Below are positions 18,357 through 33,015 of a stretch of DNA of 64,000 nt, piece after piece. The first letter of the stretch is position 1; each line of letters begins with the position of its first letter. The position numbers and the translations under genes are program-made. The DNA lies in contig NZ_SEOO01000018.1 in NCBI RefSeq assembly GCF_004152865.1, positions 23,325 to 87,324 on the forward strand. Direction: 5' to 3'. The DNA comes from Sphingobium cupriresistens. GTDB lineage: Bacteria; Pseudomonadota; Alphaproteobacteria; Sphingomonadales; Sphingomonadaceae. Below the pieces are notes generated by a model that was not told the DNA's origin, did no database searches, and saw only the letters and a list, made by a program, of their open reading frames with translations.

Positions 18357-19245
18357 GCGCGGCTTCTTCTTCCGGCGCGACGTCGACCATGACTCGCAGG
18401 CTCTGGCCCGCGCCGCCGACGAACAGCCCGTCCATCGGCGCGACATCGGCATAGTCGCGGCCCATGGCGACGAACAGATGCCCGTCATGCGTGATGACGC
18501 CATTGGTGGGGTCGAAGCCGATCCAGCCGCGCGTCGGGCCGCACCACAACATCACCCAGGCATGCATCGCGTCGGCGCCGATCAGCCGGGGGCGGCCGGG
18601 CGGCGGCAGGGTGCGCAGATAGCCGCTGACATAGGCGGCGGGCAGGCCGGCAAGGCGCAGCGCCACCACCATCACATGCGCGAAATCCTGGCACACGCCA
18701 TGGCGCGCGGCGAAGGCGTCGGCGACCGGGGTGGAGGCATCGGTCGCGCCGGGTTCATAGGCGAACTCGGCCTGGATGCGCCGGGTCAGGTCCAGCGCGG
18801 CGGCGACGATCGGCCGGTTCGGGGCCAGCATGGCGCCCACCCAGTCGCCGATCTGGGCGAGCAGCGGCGCGCGCGGCGAGGCGTAGAGATAATGGGCGGG
18901 GGCGGAAGGCCCCATGTCGCGATCCAGCAGGGCGGCTTGCGCGACGGTGGCGATCGTGGGATCGTCGGGCTGGGGCACGATCTGCGGGCCATTATCGACC
19001 CCGGCGCGGAAGCGGGCTTCGATCGTCAACTGGCGGATCGGGTTTTCGATCACCAGTCGGGCGACGTTGACCGGCCAGGCGCCGGGGCGCGATTCGATGG
19101 CGGAGGGCAAGGGATCGACCGTCAGCGCATAGTCGGACGTCCATTGGCCGGTCCAGGGCGCGGGGCGCAGGCGCAGGTTGAAGCGGGCGAGGCGCACGGG
19201 GCTGGCGTAGCGGACGATGGTCTGGTGGCGGACATGGTAGATCAT
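18349..19245 (-). CDS. transglutaminase-like cysteine peptidase/ligase
   Basis: A 298-residue protein with the bacterial transglutaminase N-terminal beta domain (about residues 1-90, starting [20 protein letters not shown]) and a transglutaminase-like papain-fold core. The catalytic triad is recognisable: Cys in RHGVCQDFAHVMVVALR near residue 178, His in ADAMHAWVMLWC near 225, Asp in IGFDPTNG near 240. No signal peptide, so it is cytoplasmic. It is the last gene of a three-gene operon, overlapping the ATP-grasp/Alpha-E gene by ATGA. Related clusters are predicted to make or trim peptide-like products or protein modifications; the actual substrate is unknown. Confidence 0.88.
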   Translation of the reverse strand: MIYHVRHQTIVRYASPVRLARFNLRLRPAPWTGQWTSDYALTVDPLPSAIESRPGAWPVNVARLVIENPIRQLTIEARFRAGVDNGPQIVPQPDDPTIATVAQAALLDRDMGPSAPAHYLYASPRAPLLAQIGDWVGAMLAPNRPIVAAALDLTRRIQAEFAYEPGATDASTPVADAFAARHGVCQDFAHVMVVALRLAGLPAAYVSGYLRTLPPPGRPRLIGADAMHAWVMLWCGPTRGWIGFDPTNGVITHDGHLFVAMGRDYADVAPMDGLFVGGAGQSLRVMVDVAPEEEAALS

Positions 19246-21716
19246 GACAGCAGGTCCGGGCTTTGGGTCTTGCGCAGTTGCAGGAAGTAGCGCTGGCCGA
19301 TCGCATCGGACAGGCGCAGCAGGCGGTTTTCGATATCGCCGATGTCGGCCATCGTCAGCATGTCGCCGGTCAGCGGCGCGAGCCGGGCGACCAGCGCATC
19401 GGCCAGCCGGCGGGGCTCTTCAGGCATGCCGTCGGCGCGCAGCGTGGGCAGGGCGGCGACATGCTCCGCCAGCCGGGCCGCCTGATAGGCGATGGCGCGC
19501 GGATTATGCGGCTCCAGCGCGACGAGATCGCGCACAGGGGGGAGTGCAGGGCCAGTCAAATAACGGGTGCGATAGCTGATCTGGCTGTCCTGCAGGTCCA
19601 GCAGCACGGTCAGGTCGTCGGCCGATGCGCCGTCGCTGCCGAACGTCGTCAGCAGGCGGCAGCCGTTGATGGCGCGTTCCATGCGGCGGCCCATATCGTG
19701 GAAGCGCCAGCCCTCGGTCCGGCCCATATTTTCCGCGGCCAGGCCGGACAGCGCGGAAATCCGCTCGATCATGCGGGACGAGGCGTCGAGCAGGGTTTCG
19801 GTGACCTGCCCGTCGAAGGCGGGCAGCGGCAGGCGCACCAGCCGCCAGAAATCGCTGGCGAGCCGGTCGCGCAACCCTTCGCCGATATTGGCGACCACGC
19901 CCATCAGCGCGCGCACGCTGCCCGACCGGCGCGCGTCGCCGAGCGCGGTGGCGCAGAGCGGGCCGATCGCGCCGTTGCGTCCCGCGATCGCGCCCCACAG
20001 CGCCAGTTGATCGACCAGCCGCGCCATGGTGGGCGAGGCGAGCGAGGGGCCGAGGTCGGCCTCGATCGAACCGCCGACGATTGCGCGGACCAGCCGCAGC
20101 GTCATTTCTGTCCGTTCGATATAGCGGCCGAGCCAGAAGAGATTGTCGGCCGCCTTCGCCGGCAGCATCCCGCCGATGCGGCGGATCGCGGGTGCGCCGA
20201 CGCCCAGCAGGCTGTCGGGCGGCACCGGCTTGCTGTCGATCACGCACATGTCAGCCGACATGTCGCCCCGGCCCATGAGCGCGGCGCGAATGTCGCCATG
20301 CCCCGCCAGCCGGGCGAAGCCGCCGGGCATGACCCGCCACTGGCCGGCAGCGTCGCGCGCGACGAAGATGCGCAGGGTGAAGGGCAGGGGGGTCAACTGC
20401 CCGTCGATGATCGCGGGCGTGGTCGAGAGCTTGACCACCTCCTGCCCGACATAGTCCATCGGCCGCCGCGCCATCGCATCGAGCAGGGCCGCGCGCTGCG
20501 TGCCGTCCAGCGCCGATCCGGGGGTGAAATGGGCGTCGGGCAGGCCCGCGACATCCTGATCGAAGGCGGAGCCGACCACCAGATTGTCGAGCTGCGCCCG
20601 CACATGGTCGCGCTCCTGCCGCTGGCCGCACCACCAGGTCGCGATATTGGGCAGCAGCAATTCTGCGCCCAGCAACTCGCGCGCCAGTTGCGGCAGGAAA
20701 GCGGCGAAAGCGCGCGATTCGATCACGCCGGCGCCGGGCCAGTTGCTGACCATCAACCCGCCGCGGGCGCAGGCGTTATAGAGGTCGGGCACGCCGATAT
20801 GCGATCGGCCGTCGAAGGCGAGCGGGTCGAGGAAGCGGCTGTCCATCCAGCGCCAGAGGCCATCGATTCGCTTGAGCCCCTGGATGGTGCGCACGAACAG
20901 CCGCCCGTCCGACACGATCAGGTCGTCGCCCTCGACCAGCAACAGGCCGAGATAGCGGGCGAGATGCGCCTGTTCGGCATAGCTCTGATTGAAGCGACCG
21001 GGCGTCAGCAGGCCGATGCGCGGATCGGTGCGCTCGCAATCGGCGGCGAGGCCGCGGCGCAGCTCGTCGAAAAAGGGGGCGAGCCGCCGGGTGTTCATCG
21101 CGCCCAGCAGGTCGCCGGTGGCGCGGGACAAAGCGAGCCGGTTTTCCAGCGCATAGCCCACGCCGACGGGGGTCCGCACCCGATCGGCCAGCACGCGCCA
21201 TTCGCCGGTCGGCCCGCGGCCGATATCGGCGGCGTAGAAATGAAGATGATGGCCGCGCGGCGGCGGCGTGCCGGTCATTACCCGCCAATAATGGGGGCTG
21301 CCGGTAACGATGCTGGCGGGGAGCTTGCCGTCGCGCACCAGCGACTGGGTGGAATAAATGTCGCTGACCACCCGTTCGAGCAGGTTGGCGCGCTGCATCA
21401 GCCCGCGTTCGATCTGCGCCCATTCCGCCGCATCGATCAGCAGCGGCACCGGGCCGAGCGGCCAGGACCGTTCCTGTTCATCGCCGGTCAGGCGGAACGC
21501 CATGCCCAGGTCGATCGCCTGCCGCGACACATGGTCGGCGAGCGTCGCCGGATCGCCCTGCGCCTGGGTGGACAGCCGCCCCAGCATATCGCGCCAGCGC
21601 GTCGCCATGGCGGGCGACGCACCGGCGAACAGGTCGCCGGTCGGTGCGGTGGCGAGATAGGCGTCCGCCCAGGCATCGCCATGACAGGGCGGCGCGAGGG
21701 CGTCGGCAGCCATCAC
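19242..21716 (-). CDS. circularly permuted ATP-grasp type 2 / Alpha-E fusion protein
   Basis: An 824-residue two-domain protein. The first roughly 500 residues form a circularly permuted ATP-grasp domain (formerly DUF404/DUF407), with [33 protein letters not shown] and RLGVPD-like segments. Such enzymes are predicted amide- or peptide-bond ligases. From about residue 515 ([20 protein letters not shown]) it is an Alpha-E domain (DUF403), an all-helical partner. In many genomes these are two separate genes; here they are fused, which strengthens the view that they work as one unit. It overlaps both neighbours by 4 nt. Confidence 0.88.
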   Translation of the reverse strand: MMAADALAPPCHGDAWADAYLATAPTGDLFAGASPAMATRWRDMLGRLSTQAQGDPATLADHVSRQAIDLGMAFRLTGDEQERSWPLGPVPLLIDAAEWAQIERGLMQRANLLERVVSDIYSTQSLVRDGKLPASIVTGSPHYWRVMTGTPPPRGHHLHFYAADIGRGPTGEWRVLADRVRTPVGVGYALENRLALSRATGDLLGAMNTRRLAPFFDELRRGLAADCERTDPRIGLLTPGRFNQSYAEQAHLARYLGLLLVEGDDLIVSDGRLFVRTIQGLKRIDGLWRWMDSRFLDPLAFDGRSHIGVPDLYNACARGGLMVSNWPGAGVIESRAFAAFLPQLARELLGAELLLPNIATWWCGQRQERDHVRAQLDNLVVGSAFDQDVAGLPDAHFTPGSALDGTQRAALLDAMARRPMDYVGQEVVKLSTTPAIIDGQLTPLPFTLRIFVARDAAGQWRVMPGGFARLAGHGDIRAALMGRGDMSADMCVIDSKPVPPDSLLGVGAPAIRRIGGMLPAKAADNLFWLGRYIERTEMTLRLVRAIVGGSIEADLGPSLASPTMARLVDQLALWGAIAGRNGAIGPLCATALGDARRSGSVRALMGVVANIGEGLRDRLASDFWRLVRLPLPAFDGQVTETLLDASSRMIERISALSGLAAENMGRTEGWRFHDMGRRMERAINGCRLLTTFGSDGASADDLTVLLDLQDSQISYRTRYLTGPALPPVRDLVALEPHNPRAIAYQAARLAEHVAALPTLRADGMPEEPRRLADALVARLAPLTGDMLTMADIGDIENRLLRLSDAIGQRYFLQLRKTQSPDLLS

Positions 21717-24700
21717 AGTCCGCTATGTTTGAAGCGCAGGTCGAGCGTCATCGGGAACTCGTTGGCGGGTTCGGCGGCGGGCATGTCGACCTGGCCGGGC
21801 GTATGGCCATAATCCTGAAAGCGTGCCTTGCGCCGCGCCTCCGCCTCATAGCCGTTGACCGGCAGCGTGTCGTAATTGCGCCCGCCCGGATGCGCGACAT
21901 GATAGACGCACCCGCCCAGCGAACGCCCGCTCCAGCTATCCAGCACGTCGAAGGTGAGCGGCGCATTGGCGGGCAGGTTGGGGTGGAGGCAATTGGCGGG
22001 CACCCACGCCTTGTAGCGCACGCCGCCCACGCCTTCGCCCGGCACCGACGTCGCCGTCATCGGCACCTGTCGCCCGTTGCAGGCGACGATGTGCCGCCCG
22101 GCGACCAGCCCGGTGGCGCGCACCTGCAACCGCTCGGTCGATGAATCGACATAGCGCACCGTGCCGCCGATCGCGCCGGTTTCGCCCAGCACGTTCCAGG
22201 GTTCGAGCGCATGGGTGATTTCCAGCCCTACGCCACCGGCATCGACCGCGCCATGGATCGGGAAGCGGAACTGGCGCTGCGCCTCGAACCAGTTGGGGTC
22301 GAAGTCATAGCCTGCGCCGCGCAGGTCGGACAATACCTCCAGGAAATCGGCCCAGACGAAATGGGGCAGCATGAAGCGGTCGTGCAGTGTTGTGCCCCAG
22401 CGAACAAGGCCGCCCTGTTGCGGCTGGCGCCAGAACCAAGCGGCGAGCGCACGGATCAGCAATTGCTGGGCCAGGCTCATCCGCGCTTCGGGCGGCATTT
22501 CGAAACCGCGAAACTCCAGCAGGCCGAGGCGGCCGGTCGGGCCGTCGGGCGAGAACATCTTGTCGATGCAGATTTCGGTGCGGTGAGTGTTGCCCGTCAC
22601 GTCGACCAGCAGGTTACGAAAGAGGCGATCGACCAGCCAGGGCGGCGGGGCTGCACCATTGCCCGCGAACGGGTTGGGCACCTGCGCCAGCGCGATCTCC
22701 AATTCGTACAGGCCGTCATGCCGGGCTTCGTCGATGCGCGGCGCCTGGCTCGTCGGGCCGATGCACAGGCCCGAAAAAAGATAAGAGAGGGCCGGATGCC
22801 GCTGCCAGTAGAGGACGAAGCTCTTCAGCAGGTCCGGGCGGCGGATGAAGGGCGAATCATTGAGCGTCGCGCCGCCCAGCACGATATGATTGCCGCCGCC
22901 GGTGCCGACCGATCGGCCGTCCACCATGAACTTGTCGGCGGTCAGTTCGCATTCGCGGGCCAGCGCATAGAGGCGTTCGGTGATCGCGACCGTTTCGTCC
23001 CAGCTTGATGCGGGCTGGACATTGACCTCGATCACGCCGGGATCGGGGGTCGCCTTCAGCACGTCGATGCGCGGGTCCGGCGGGGGGGCATAGCCCTCGA
23101 TCCGCACGGGGATGCGCAGCGCTTCGGCGGTCGCTTCTACTTCCGCGATCAGTTCCAGATAATCTTCCAGCGCCTGCACCGGCGGCAGGAAGACCGACAG
23201 ATAATGGCCGCGCGGCTCGACGGTGACGGCGGTGCGCACCGCGCCCTCGATGAAGACCTGCTCGACCCGGTCCTGCGCGGCGACGCCGCCGTCCGGCCCG
23301 GCGACGCGCTGCGATTGCTGGGCGCGGACTTCCTCGATGCTGGCCTGTTGCGGCGCCTGCGCACGGAAATCGGGCAGGGGTTCGCGCGGCTCGCTGGTGT
23401 CGCGGGGATGGATATAGGGATAGTCGGACGGCGGCACATAGGGCAGCGACCCCAGCGGCAGGCGATAGCCCAGCGCCGAATCGCCCGGAACCGCGAACAG
23501 GCGGCCGCGGCGCAGCTGCCAGATTTCGCTCTGCCAGCGGGGCGTCGCGGCCTGGCTTTGCCAGCGTTGTACGGGCAGGACGTAGCCGACCGGCTGGTCG
23601 AGGCCGCGCTCGAACGTCTTGACCATGCGCGCGCGGGCTTCGGGATCGCTGATCTTGGGATCGTCGGGGCTGGCGTTGAGCGGCAGGTCGGCTTCCTTCA
23701 CCGCCCACACCGCCGGATCTTCATAGACGGCATGGGTGTATTCGTCAGAAAAGCCCATATTGCCCGCCATGTGGGCGAGGAACGCCTTCGCGTCGGCGGC
23801 CGTGACCTGCGCCGCGCCTTCGGGCGCGTCGTCGGGCGCGATCAGGCTGTCGTCGCGCCAGATCGGCGTGCCGTCCTTGCGCCAATAGACCGCATAGGCC
23901 CAGCGCGGCAGGCTTTCGCCCGGATACCATTTGCCCTGGCCATGGTGCAGCAGGCCGCCGGGCGCAAATTCGGCGCGCAGCTTGCGGATCAGCCGGTCGG
24001 CGTAGGCGGCCTTGGTCGGGCCGACCGCATCGCCATTCCATTCGCCCGCGTCGCCGCCATCTTCGGCCACGAAGGTCGGCTCGCCCCCGGTAGTGAGCCG
24101 CACATCCTGCGCGATCAGGTCCGCATCCACCTTGGCCCCCAGCGCCATCACCGCGTCCCAGCGATTGTCGGTGAAGGGCTTGGTGATGCGCACCGCTTCG
24201 GCGATGCGGCTGACGGTCATCGCAAATTCGAAATCGACTTCGGCCGGTTCGGCCATGCCGCTGATCGGCGCGGCGGACTTGTAGTGCGGGGTGGCGCAGA
24301 GCGGGATATGGCCTTCGCCCGCGAACATGCCGCTGGTCGCGTCGAGCGCGACCCAGCCTGCGCCGGGCACATAGGCTTCCGCCCAGGCGTGGAGGTCGAC
24401 CACGTCCTGGGTGACGCCCTTTGGCCCTTCGATCGGTTCGACATCGGCGACGAGTTGGATCGAATAGCCCGACACGAAGCGCGCAGCAAAGCCCAGCCGG
24501 CGCAGCAACTGCACCAGCAGCCAGGCGGAATCGCGGCAGGAGCCGGTGCCGATGTCCAGCGTCTCCTCCGGCGTCTGTACGCCTGCCTCCATGCGGATGA
24601 CGTAACCCACCTGTTGTTGCAGGCGGCGGTTCACCTCCACCAGGAAATCGACGGTGCGGCTTTGATAGCCGTCATATTGGGCGACCATTGCCTCGAACCT

Positions 24701-25072
24701 TGGCCCCTGATCCTCGATATCGAAATAGGCGGCGAGGTCGGTCTTTAGCTGGTCGTCATAGGCGAAGGGATAATTTTCCGCATAGGGCTCCACGAAGAAG
24801 TCGAACGGATTGATGATGTCGAGATCGGCAAGCAGGTCGACCTGGATGCGGAAATGATCGACCGGATCGGGAAACACCACCCGCGCCAGCCAGTTGCCGT
24901 GCGGATCCTGCTGCCAGTTGAGGAAATGGTTCGCCGGCTCGATCTTCAGCGCATAATTGGGCACCTTGGTCCGGCTGTGCGGCGCGGGGCGCAGGCGGAT
25001 CACCTGCGGGCCGAGCCGGATCGGGCGGTTGTAGCGATAGGCGGTGAGATGGTGGAGGGCGGCCTTGAGCAT
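21713..25072 (-). CDS. large transglutaminase / DUF2126 protein
   Basis: A 1119-residue protein, first gene of the operon. Residues 1-300 hold a transglutaminase N-terminal beta domain ([20 protein letters not shown]) and a transglutaminase core with catalytic Cys in [20 protein letters not shown] near residue 172, His in [14 protein letters not shown] near 222, and Asp in WVALDATSG. Residues from about 320 to the end form the long DUF2126 region, with [18 protein letters not shown] and [18 protein letters not shown], which resembles glutamine-synthetase-like/amidoligase folds discussed for such clusters. I chose the ATG at 25072 because the protein then begins exactly at the beta domain, as in the smaller paralogue. 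No signal peptide. Confidence 0.88.
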   Translation of the reverse strand: MLKAALHHLTAYRYNRPIRLGPQVIRLRPAPHSRTKVPNYALKIEPANHFLNWQQDPHGNWLARVVFPDPVDHFRIQVDLLADLDIINPFDFFVEPYAENYPFAYDDQLKTDLAAYFDIEDQGPRFEAMVAQYDGYQSRTVDFLVEVNRRLQQQVGYVIRMEAGVQTPEETLDIGTGSCRDSAWLLVQLLRRLGFAARFVSGYSIQLVADVEPIEGPKGVTQDVVDLHAWAEAYVPGAGWVALDATSGMFAGEGHIPLCATPHYKSAAPISGMAEPAEVDFEFAMTVSRIAEAVRITKPFTDNRWDAVMALGAKVDADLIAQDVRLTTGGEPTFVAEDGGDAGEWNGDAVGPTKAAYADRLIRKLRAEFAPGGLLHHGQGKWYPGESLPRWAYAVYWRKDGTPIWRDDSLIAPDDAPEGAAQVTAADAKAFLAHMAGNMGFSDEYTHAVYEDPAVWAVKEADLPLNASPDDPKISDPEARARMVKTFERGLDQPVGYVLPVQRWQSQAATPRWQSEIWQLRRGRLFAVPGDSALGYRLPLGSLPYVPPSDYPYIHPRDTSEPREPLPDFRAQAPQQASIEEVRAQQSQRVAGPDGGVAAQDRVEQVFIEGAVRTAVTVEPRGHYLSVFLPPVQALEDYLELIAEVEATAEALRIPVRIEGYAPPPDPRIDVLKATPDPGVIEVNVQPASSWDETVAITERLYALARECELTADKFMVDGRSVGTGGGNHIVLGGATLNDSPFIRRPDLLKSFVLYWQRHPALSYLFSGLCIGPTSQAPRIDEARHDGLYELEIALAQVPNPFAGNGAAPPPWLVDRLFRNLLVDVTGNTHRTEICIDKMFSPDGPTGRLGLLEFRGFEMPPEARMSLAQQLLIRALAAWFWRQPQQGGLVRWGTTLHDRFMLPHFVWADFLEVLSDLRGAGYDFDPNWFEAQRQFRFPIHGAVDAGGVGLEITHALEPWNVLGETGAIGGTVRYVDSSTERLQVRATGLVAGRHIVACNGRQVPMTATSVPGEGVGGVRYKAWVPANCLHPNLPANAPLTFDVLDSWSGRSLGGCVYHVAHPGGRNYDTLPVNGYEAEARRKARFQDYGHTPGQVDMPAAEPANEFPMTLDLRFKHSGL

Positions 25073-25196
25073 GGCCGGATCAAACGCCACCCCCTGTTGC
25101 AATGCAACAGCCAATCTCTGAAGCGACGAAGTTTATTGCCTGTATCGGCCAGCTTTCCCGGCCGCTCGCCCCGATGGCGATGGCGCGGGATAATGA

Positions 25197-25283
25197 TGGT
25201 GCGGCCAAGAAGACTCGAACTTCCACGGGCTTTCGCCCACAACGACCTCAACGTTGCGCGTCTACCAATTCCGCCATGGCCGC
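25197..25283 (-). tRNA. tRNA-Leu (anticodon GAG)
   Basis: Read on the minus strand, the gene begins GCGGCCATGGCGGAATTGG and folds into a full cloverleaf with a long variable arm, as in class II tRNAs. The anticodon stem CAACG/CGTTG holds the loop TTGAGGT, giving anticodon GAG for CUC leucine codons. The T-arm reads GGAAGTTCGAGTCTTC. The acceptor stem GCGGCCA/TGGCCGC is followed by A73 and an encoded CCA. Confidence 0.95.
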
Positions 25284-25443
25284 ACATCAACAGGGAAACC
25301 GGCGGGGCCGGTGCCTTGGTAGGAGGCGGCCCTTAGCAAAGGCTTTTACACCATGCAACAAGTGATCGGCGTCGGCGTTGTGATTGGTTGGAGAAGGTGA
25401 TGCCGCTGTCGCGCCATAGCGTGAGCGGCCTAGGAGAAACCGC

Positions 25444-25941
25444 ATGACGACGGCGCATTTCTGGATGGGTGCCGGCGCGACCTTGGGCGCGGCGGCCATG
25501 ATGGGGCTGGGGCTGGGCAGTTATGTGACCAGCCCGCAGGTGCCTGCGCGCAACGCCAGTGAATATGTGGAGACGGTGATCAGCGATCAGGCGGCGACCG
25601 ACACGTCGTTTGCAATGCAGAAAGGGCCGGGGGCGATCCATTGCACAGGTTGCGGCCCGACACTGGCCGAGCGGCGCTGGCAGGCGGACATGGCGGGGCT
25701 AGAATTGGACGCCATGACCCGCGGCGGGAGTAGCGATCCAGCGATGCGGGATTACGAGGCGGAACAGCCGCCTGAAGACATCATGCCTGCGGCCGCGCCT
25801 GTGCCGGTCCGTATCGTGCCGCCACAGGCCGCGCGATTCGCCGACGACGCGCCGCCGCCCGCCATCGTGACGCGCACCGGCGCAAGCGCGGTTCCGCCGC
25901 CGACGCTGGTGGCGACGACGGCGGAGGGTGTCCGGCCTTAA
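25444..25941 (+). CDS. hypothetical membrane-anchored protein
   Basis: A 165-residue protein of unknown function. An N-terminal hydrophobic, glycine/alanine-rich segment (about residues 5-28) could be a signal anchor. After it comes a polar region with a single CTGC motif near residue 68, and the C-terminal third is rich in proline and alanine, typical of a periplasmic linker. The start is supported by taggagaaaccgc upstream. The gene ends seven bases from the convergent gltB stop. It has no recognisable domain. Confidence 0.6.
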   Translation: MTTAHFWMGAGATLGAAAMMGLGLGSYVTSPQVPARNASEYVETVISDQAATDTSFAMQKGPGAIHCTGCGPTLAERRWQADMAGLELDAMTRGGSSDPAMRDYEAEQPPEDIMPAAAPVPVRIVPPQAARFADDAPPPAIVTRTGASAVPPPTLVATTAEGVRP

Positions 25942-25948
25942 AGCGGGT

Positions 25949-30487
<4,539 letters not shown>

Positions 30488-30537
30488 GATCGGGCCTTCC
30501 TTCCGATGATGATGGTTTTGAGCGGGCGAGGGGCGGC

Positions 30538-31983
30538 TTACGCCGCGACCCTTTCGCCCGCCTTGGCCTTGGCCTTCAGATAGCGGTGCATATGGTCGGT
30601 GACATCGCGGCCGTCGCGGATTGCCCACACGACCAGCGATGCGCCGCGCACGATGTCGCCGGCCGCGAACACGCCGTCCACGCTGGTCATCATCGTCTTG
30701 TGATCGACGCGCAACGTGCCCCAGCGGGTGACGGACAGGTCTTCGCTGCCGAACAGCCTGGGCAGGTCTTCGGGGTCGTAGCCCAGCGCCTTGATGACCA
30801 GATCGGCTTCCAGCGTATGTTCGCTGCCCGGATCGGCTTCGGGCGCGCGGCGGCCGGAGGCGTCGGGCTGGCCCAGGCGCATCTTGGTGACCTTGACGCA
30901 GGTGACATGCTCCGTGCCTTCGAACGCAATGGGAGCGGTCAGCCAGACGAATTCGACGCCTTCCTCCTCGGCATTGGCGACTTCGCGCTGCGATCCGGGC
31001 ATGTTTTCCCGGTCGCGGCGATAGAGGCATTTCACCGACTTGGCGCCTTGGCGGATGGCGGTGCGGACGCAGTCCATCGCGGTGTCGCCGCCGCCGATGA
31101 CGACAACATTCTTCCCCGTCGCCAGCAGCGACCCGTCGTCATGTTCCGGCACCGCATCGCCGAAGCCCGCCTTGTTGGAGGCGGTGAGATAGTCGAGCGC
31201 CTTCACCACGCCCGCGGCGCCGACGCCCGGCGCCTTGATGTCGCGCGGCTTATAGACGCCCGTCGCGATCAGGATCGCGTCATGCTTGGCGCGCAGGCCT
31301 TCCAGCGTCGCATCGCGGCCGATCTCGAAATTCTCATGGAAGACGATGCCGCCATCCTTGAGGCGCTGGACGCGGCGCATGACCACGTCTTTCTCCAGCT
31401 TGAAGCCGGGGATGCCATAGGTCAGCAGGCCGCCGGCGCGGTCGTGTCGGTCATAGACATGGACCTCATAGCCCGCCACGCGCAGATATTCCGCCGTCGT
31501 CAGGCCCGCAGGCCCGGCGCCGATCACGCCGACCGACTGGCCGTTGGGGGTGCCGGGGACCAGCGCTTCGACCCAGCCTTCCTTCCAGGCGGTGTCGGTG
31601 ATGTATTTTTCGACGCTGCCGATGGTGACGGCGCCATGGCCCGAAAATTCGATGACGCAATTGCCCTCGCACAGCCGGTCCTGCGGGCAGATGCGGCCGC
31701 AGATTTCGGGCATGGTGCTGGTCAGGTTCGACAGTTCATAGGCTTCGCGCAACCGGCCTTCGGCGGTCAGGCGCAGCCAGTCGGGGATATGATTGTGCAG
31801 CGGGCAATGGGTCGAGCAATAGGGGACGCCGCATTGCGAGCAGCGCGACGCCTGTTCCTCTGCTTTGTCGAGAATGAAGCTGCGGCTGATTTCCAGGAAA
31901 TCGTCGGCGCGGTCATCTGCCGCCCGCTTTTCCGGGTAGGATTGCACTTTGCCCACAAATTTCAGCATCGGATTGTCAGCCAT
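30538..31983 (-). CDS. gltD: glutamate synthase (NADPH) small subunit
   Basis: The flavoprotein subunit of GOGAT, passing electrons from NADPH to GltB. The protein has 481 residues. The N-terminus has two cysteine groups for 4Fe-4S clusters (CSQCGVPYCSTHCPLHN near residue 39 and EICGRICPQDRLCEGNC near 94). The FAD-binding motif is VGVIGAGPAGLTTAEYL near residue 148, and the NADPH-binding motif VVVIGGGDTAMDCVRTA is near 290. The start ATG at 31983 (MADNPMLKFVGK) matches the family. gltD precedes gltB, the order seen in many alphaproteobacteria. An AT-rich 164-base leader with a dyad and a hairpin lies upstream. Confidence 0.97.
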   Translation of the reverse strand: MADNPMLKFVGKVQSYPEKRAADDRADDFLEISRSFILDKAEEQASRCSQCGVPYCSTHCPLHNHIPDWLRLTAEGRLREAYELSNLTSTMPEICGRICPQDRLCEGNCVIEFSGHGAVTIGSVEKYITDTAWKEGWVEALVPGTPNGQSVGVIGAGPAGLTTAEYLRVAGYEVHVYDRHDRAGGLLTYGIPGFKLEKDVVMRRVQRLKDGGIVFHENFEIGRDATLEGLRAKHDAILIATGVYKPRDIKAPGVGAAGVVKALDYLTASNKAGFGDAVPEHDDGSLLATGKNVVVIGGGDTAMDCVRTAIRQGAKSVKCLYRRDRENMPGSQREVANAEEEGVEFVWLTAPIAFEGTEHVTCVKVTKMRLGQPDASGRRAPEADPGSEHTLEADLVIKALGYDPEDLPRLFGSEDLSVTRWGTLRVDHKTMMTSVDGVFAAGDIVRGASLVVWAIRDGRDVTDHMHRYLKAKAKAGERVAA

Positions 31984-32022
31984 GGATCGCCTCTGAATCT
32001 GTTTCAGTAGCGCGCATAGCAG

Positions 32023-32044
32023 AAAAACCCACGCAGTCACGTGG
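32023..32044 (-). terminator. hairpin plus U-run ahead of gltD
   Basis: On the minus strand CCACG-TGACTG-CGTGG is followed by GTTTTT. It lies about 100 bases after the uppP stop and 40 bases before gltD. It may be the uppP terminator or an attenuator in the gltD leader. Confidence 0.45.
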
Positions 32045-32099
32045 ATTCTAGCATTTAGGACAGCAAAGCTTACTAATAAAATGCCAATTTGTCGCATAG

Positions 32100-32116
32100 T
32101 TGCGAATAGATCGCAA
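32100..32116. promoter_or_regulatory. candidate operator upstream of gltDB
   Basis: A perfect dyad ttgcga-atag(a)-tcgcaa in an AT-rich stretch 117 bases before gltD, with a third tcgca just to its left. Its place suggests a regulator site for nitrogen assimilation genes, but the protein is not identified. Confidence 0.35.
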
Positions 32117-32147
32117 AAACTAACCAGATATAAGTAGCGATTCGGAC

Positions 32148-32957
32148 CTATCGCATCCCCAACCAGATGAGTGCGGCGCAGCCAGCGACGATTCGATACC
32201 AGGCAAAAGGGGTGAATCCATGTTTGGACACCAGCCCGACGAACCATTTGATGACCAGCAGCGCGACGAAGAAAGAGACGATGAAGCCCAGCGCGATACT
32301 GTCCCAGCCCACAGCCGCGCTGGTGATCTGGTCGCCCTTCTTTAGCAGTTCCAATGTCGTCGCGCCCAACATGGTCGGGATGGCGAGGAAGAAGCTGAAT
32401 TCCGCCGCGGTGCGCCGTTCGACGCCCAGCGTCAGCGCGCCCATGATGGTCGCACCCGACCGGCTGACGCCCGGAATCATCGAAATGCACTGGATCAGGC
32501 CCACGCCCAGCGCGCGGATGGCGGGAATGTCGGCGATGCCGTGAAACCGCTGCTCCTTCACCATGCGTTCGATGAGCAGGATCGCCACGCCGCCCACGAT
32601 CAGCGCCCAGGCGACGACCTTGGGCGCGCCCAGCAGCATCTCGACATAATCGTGCAGCGCCAGGCCGACGATGGCGGCGGGCATGAAGGCGAGCAGGAGG
32701 TTGCGCAGGAACCGCCAACTCACCGGCTCGCGTCGCAGCAGCCCCATGCCCACTGCCCAGAAGGTGCGCCAGTAGAGCACCACCACCGCCAGGATCGCGC
32801 CGAGCTGGATCACGACGTTGAACATCGCCCAGGTCGCCGAATCATAGCCCAACAATTCGCTCGCCAGGATAAGGTGGCCGGTCGAGGATACCGGCAGGAA
32901 CTCGGTCAGCCCCTCCACGATGCCCAGCAGGATGACGGTGAGGTAATGCAGGTCCAT
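32148..32957 (-). CDS. uppP: undecaprenyl-diphosphatase
   Basis: Membrane phosphatase (BacA/UppP) that recycles undecaprenyl pyrophosphate to the monophosphate for cell wall and LPS synthesis; it also confers bacitracin tolerance. The protein has 269 residues with about eight membrane segments. The two active-site signatures are GIVEGLTEFLPVSSTGHLIL at residue 12 and CISMIPGVSRSGATIMGAL near 168. The start ATG at 32957 (MDLHYLTVILLG) is the typical N-terminus, although the frame is open further upstream through the neighbouring gene. Confidence 0.96.
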   Translation of the reverse strand: MDLHYLTVILLGIVEGLTEFLPVSSTGHLILASELLGYDSATWAMFNVVIQLGAILAVVVLYWRTFWAVGMGLLRREPVSWRFLRNLLLAFMPAAIVGLALHDYVEMLLGAPKVVAWALIVGGVAILLIERMVKEQRFHGIADIPAIRALGVGLIQCISMIPGVSRSGATIMGALTLGVERRTAAEFSFFLAIPTMLGATTLELLKKGDQITSAAVGWDSIALGFIVSFFVALLVIKWFVGLVSKHGFTPFAWYRIVAGCAALIWLGMR

Positions 32958-32986
32958 GGATGGGCTAGCCTTTTGGCGCAGCATAC

Positions 32987-33002
32987 TCCCGCCTGCGCGG
33001 GA
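32987..33002. repeat. single copy of the cccgcctgcgcggg palindromic repeat
   Basis: One 16-base unit (tcccgcctgcgcggga), identical to one arm of the paired element at 14646, sits 29 bases upstream of the uppP start codon and 13 bases after the stop codon of the NDUFA9-like gene. Confidence 0.65.
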
Positions 33003-33015
33003 GCACGAGGATATG

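Noticed and set aside
19263..21812. 849-codon open frame on the plus strand opposite the ATP-grasp/Alpha-E gene
   Set aside because: It is a shadow of the GC-rich real gene: low-complexity Ala/Arg/Gly/Gln composition, no domain, and fully antisense to a gene with clear motifs and 4-nt overlaps with its neighbours.
30488..31030. Possible 181-codon N-terminal extension of GltB
   Set aside because: The extension lies inside gltD in another frame, is Arg/Pro-rich without likeness to GltB, and would move the catalytic cysteine away from the propeptide position. A good ribosome binding site precedes the ATG at 30487.
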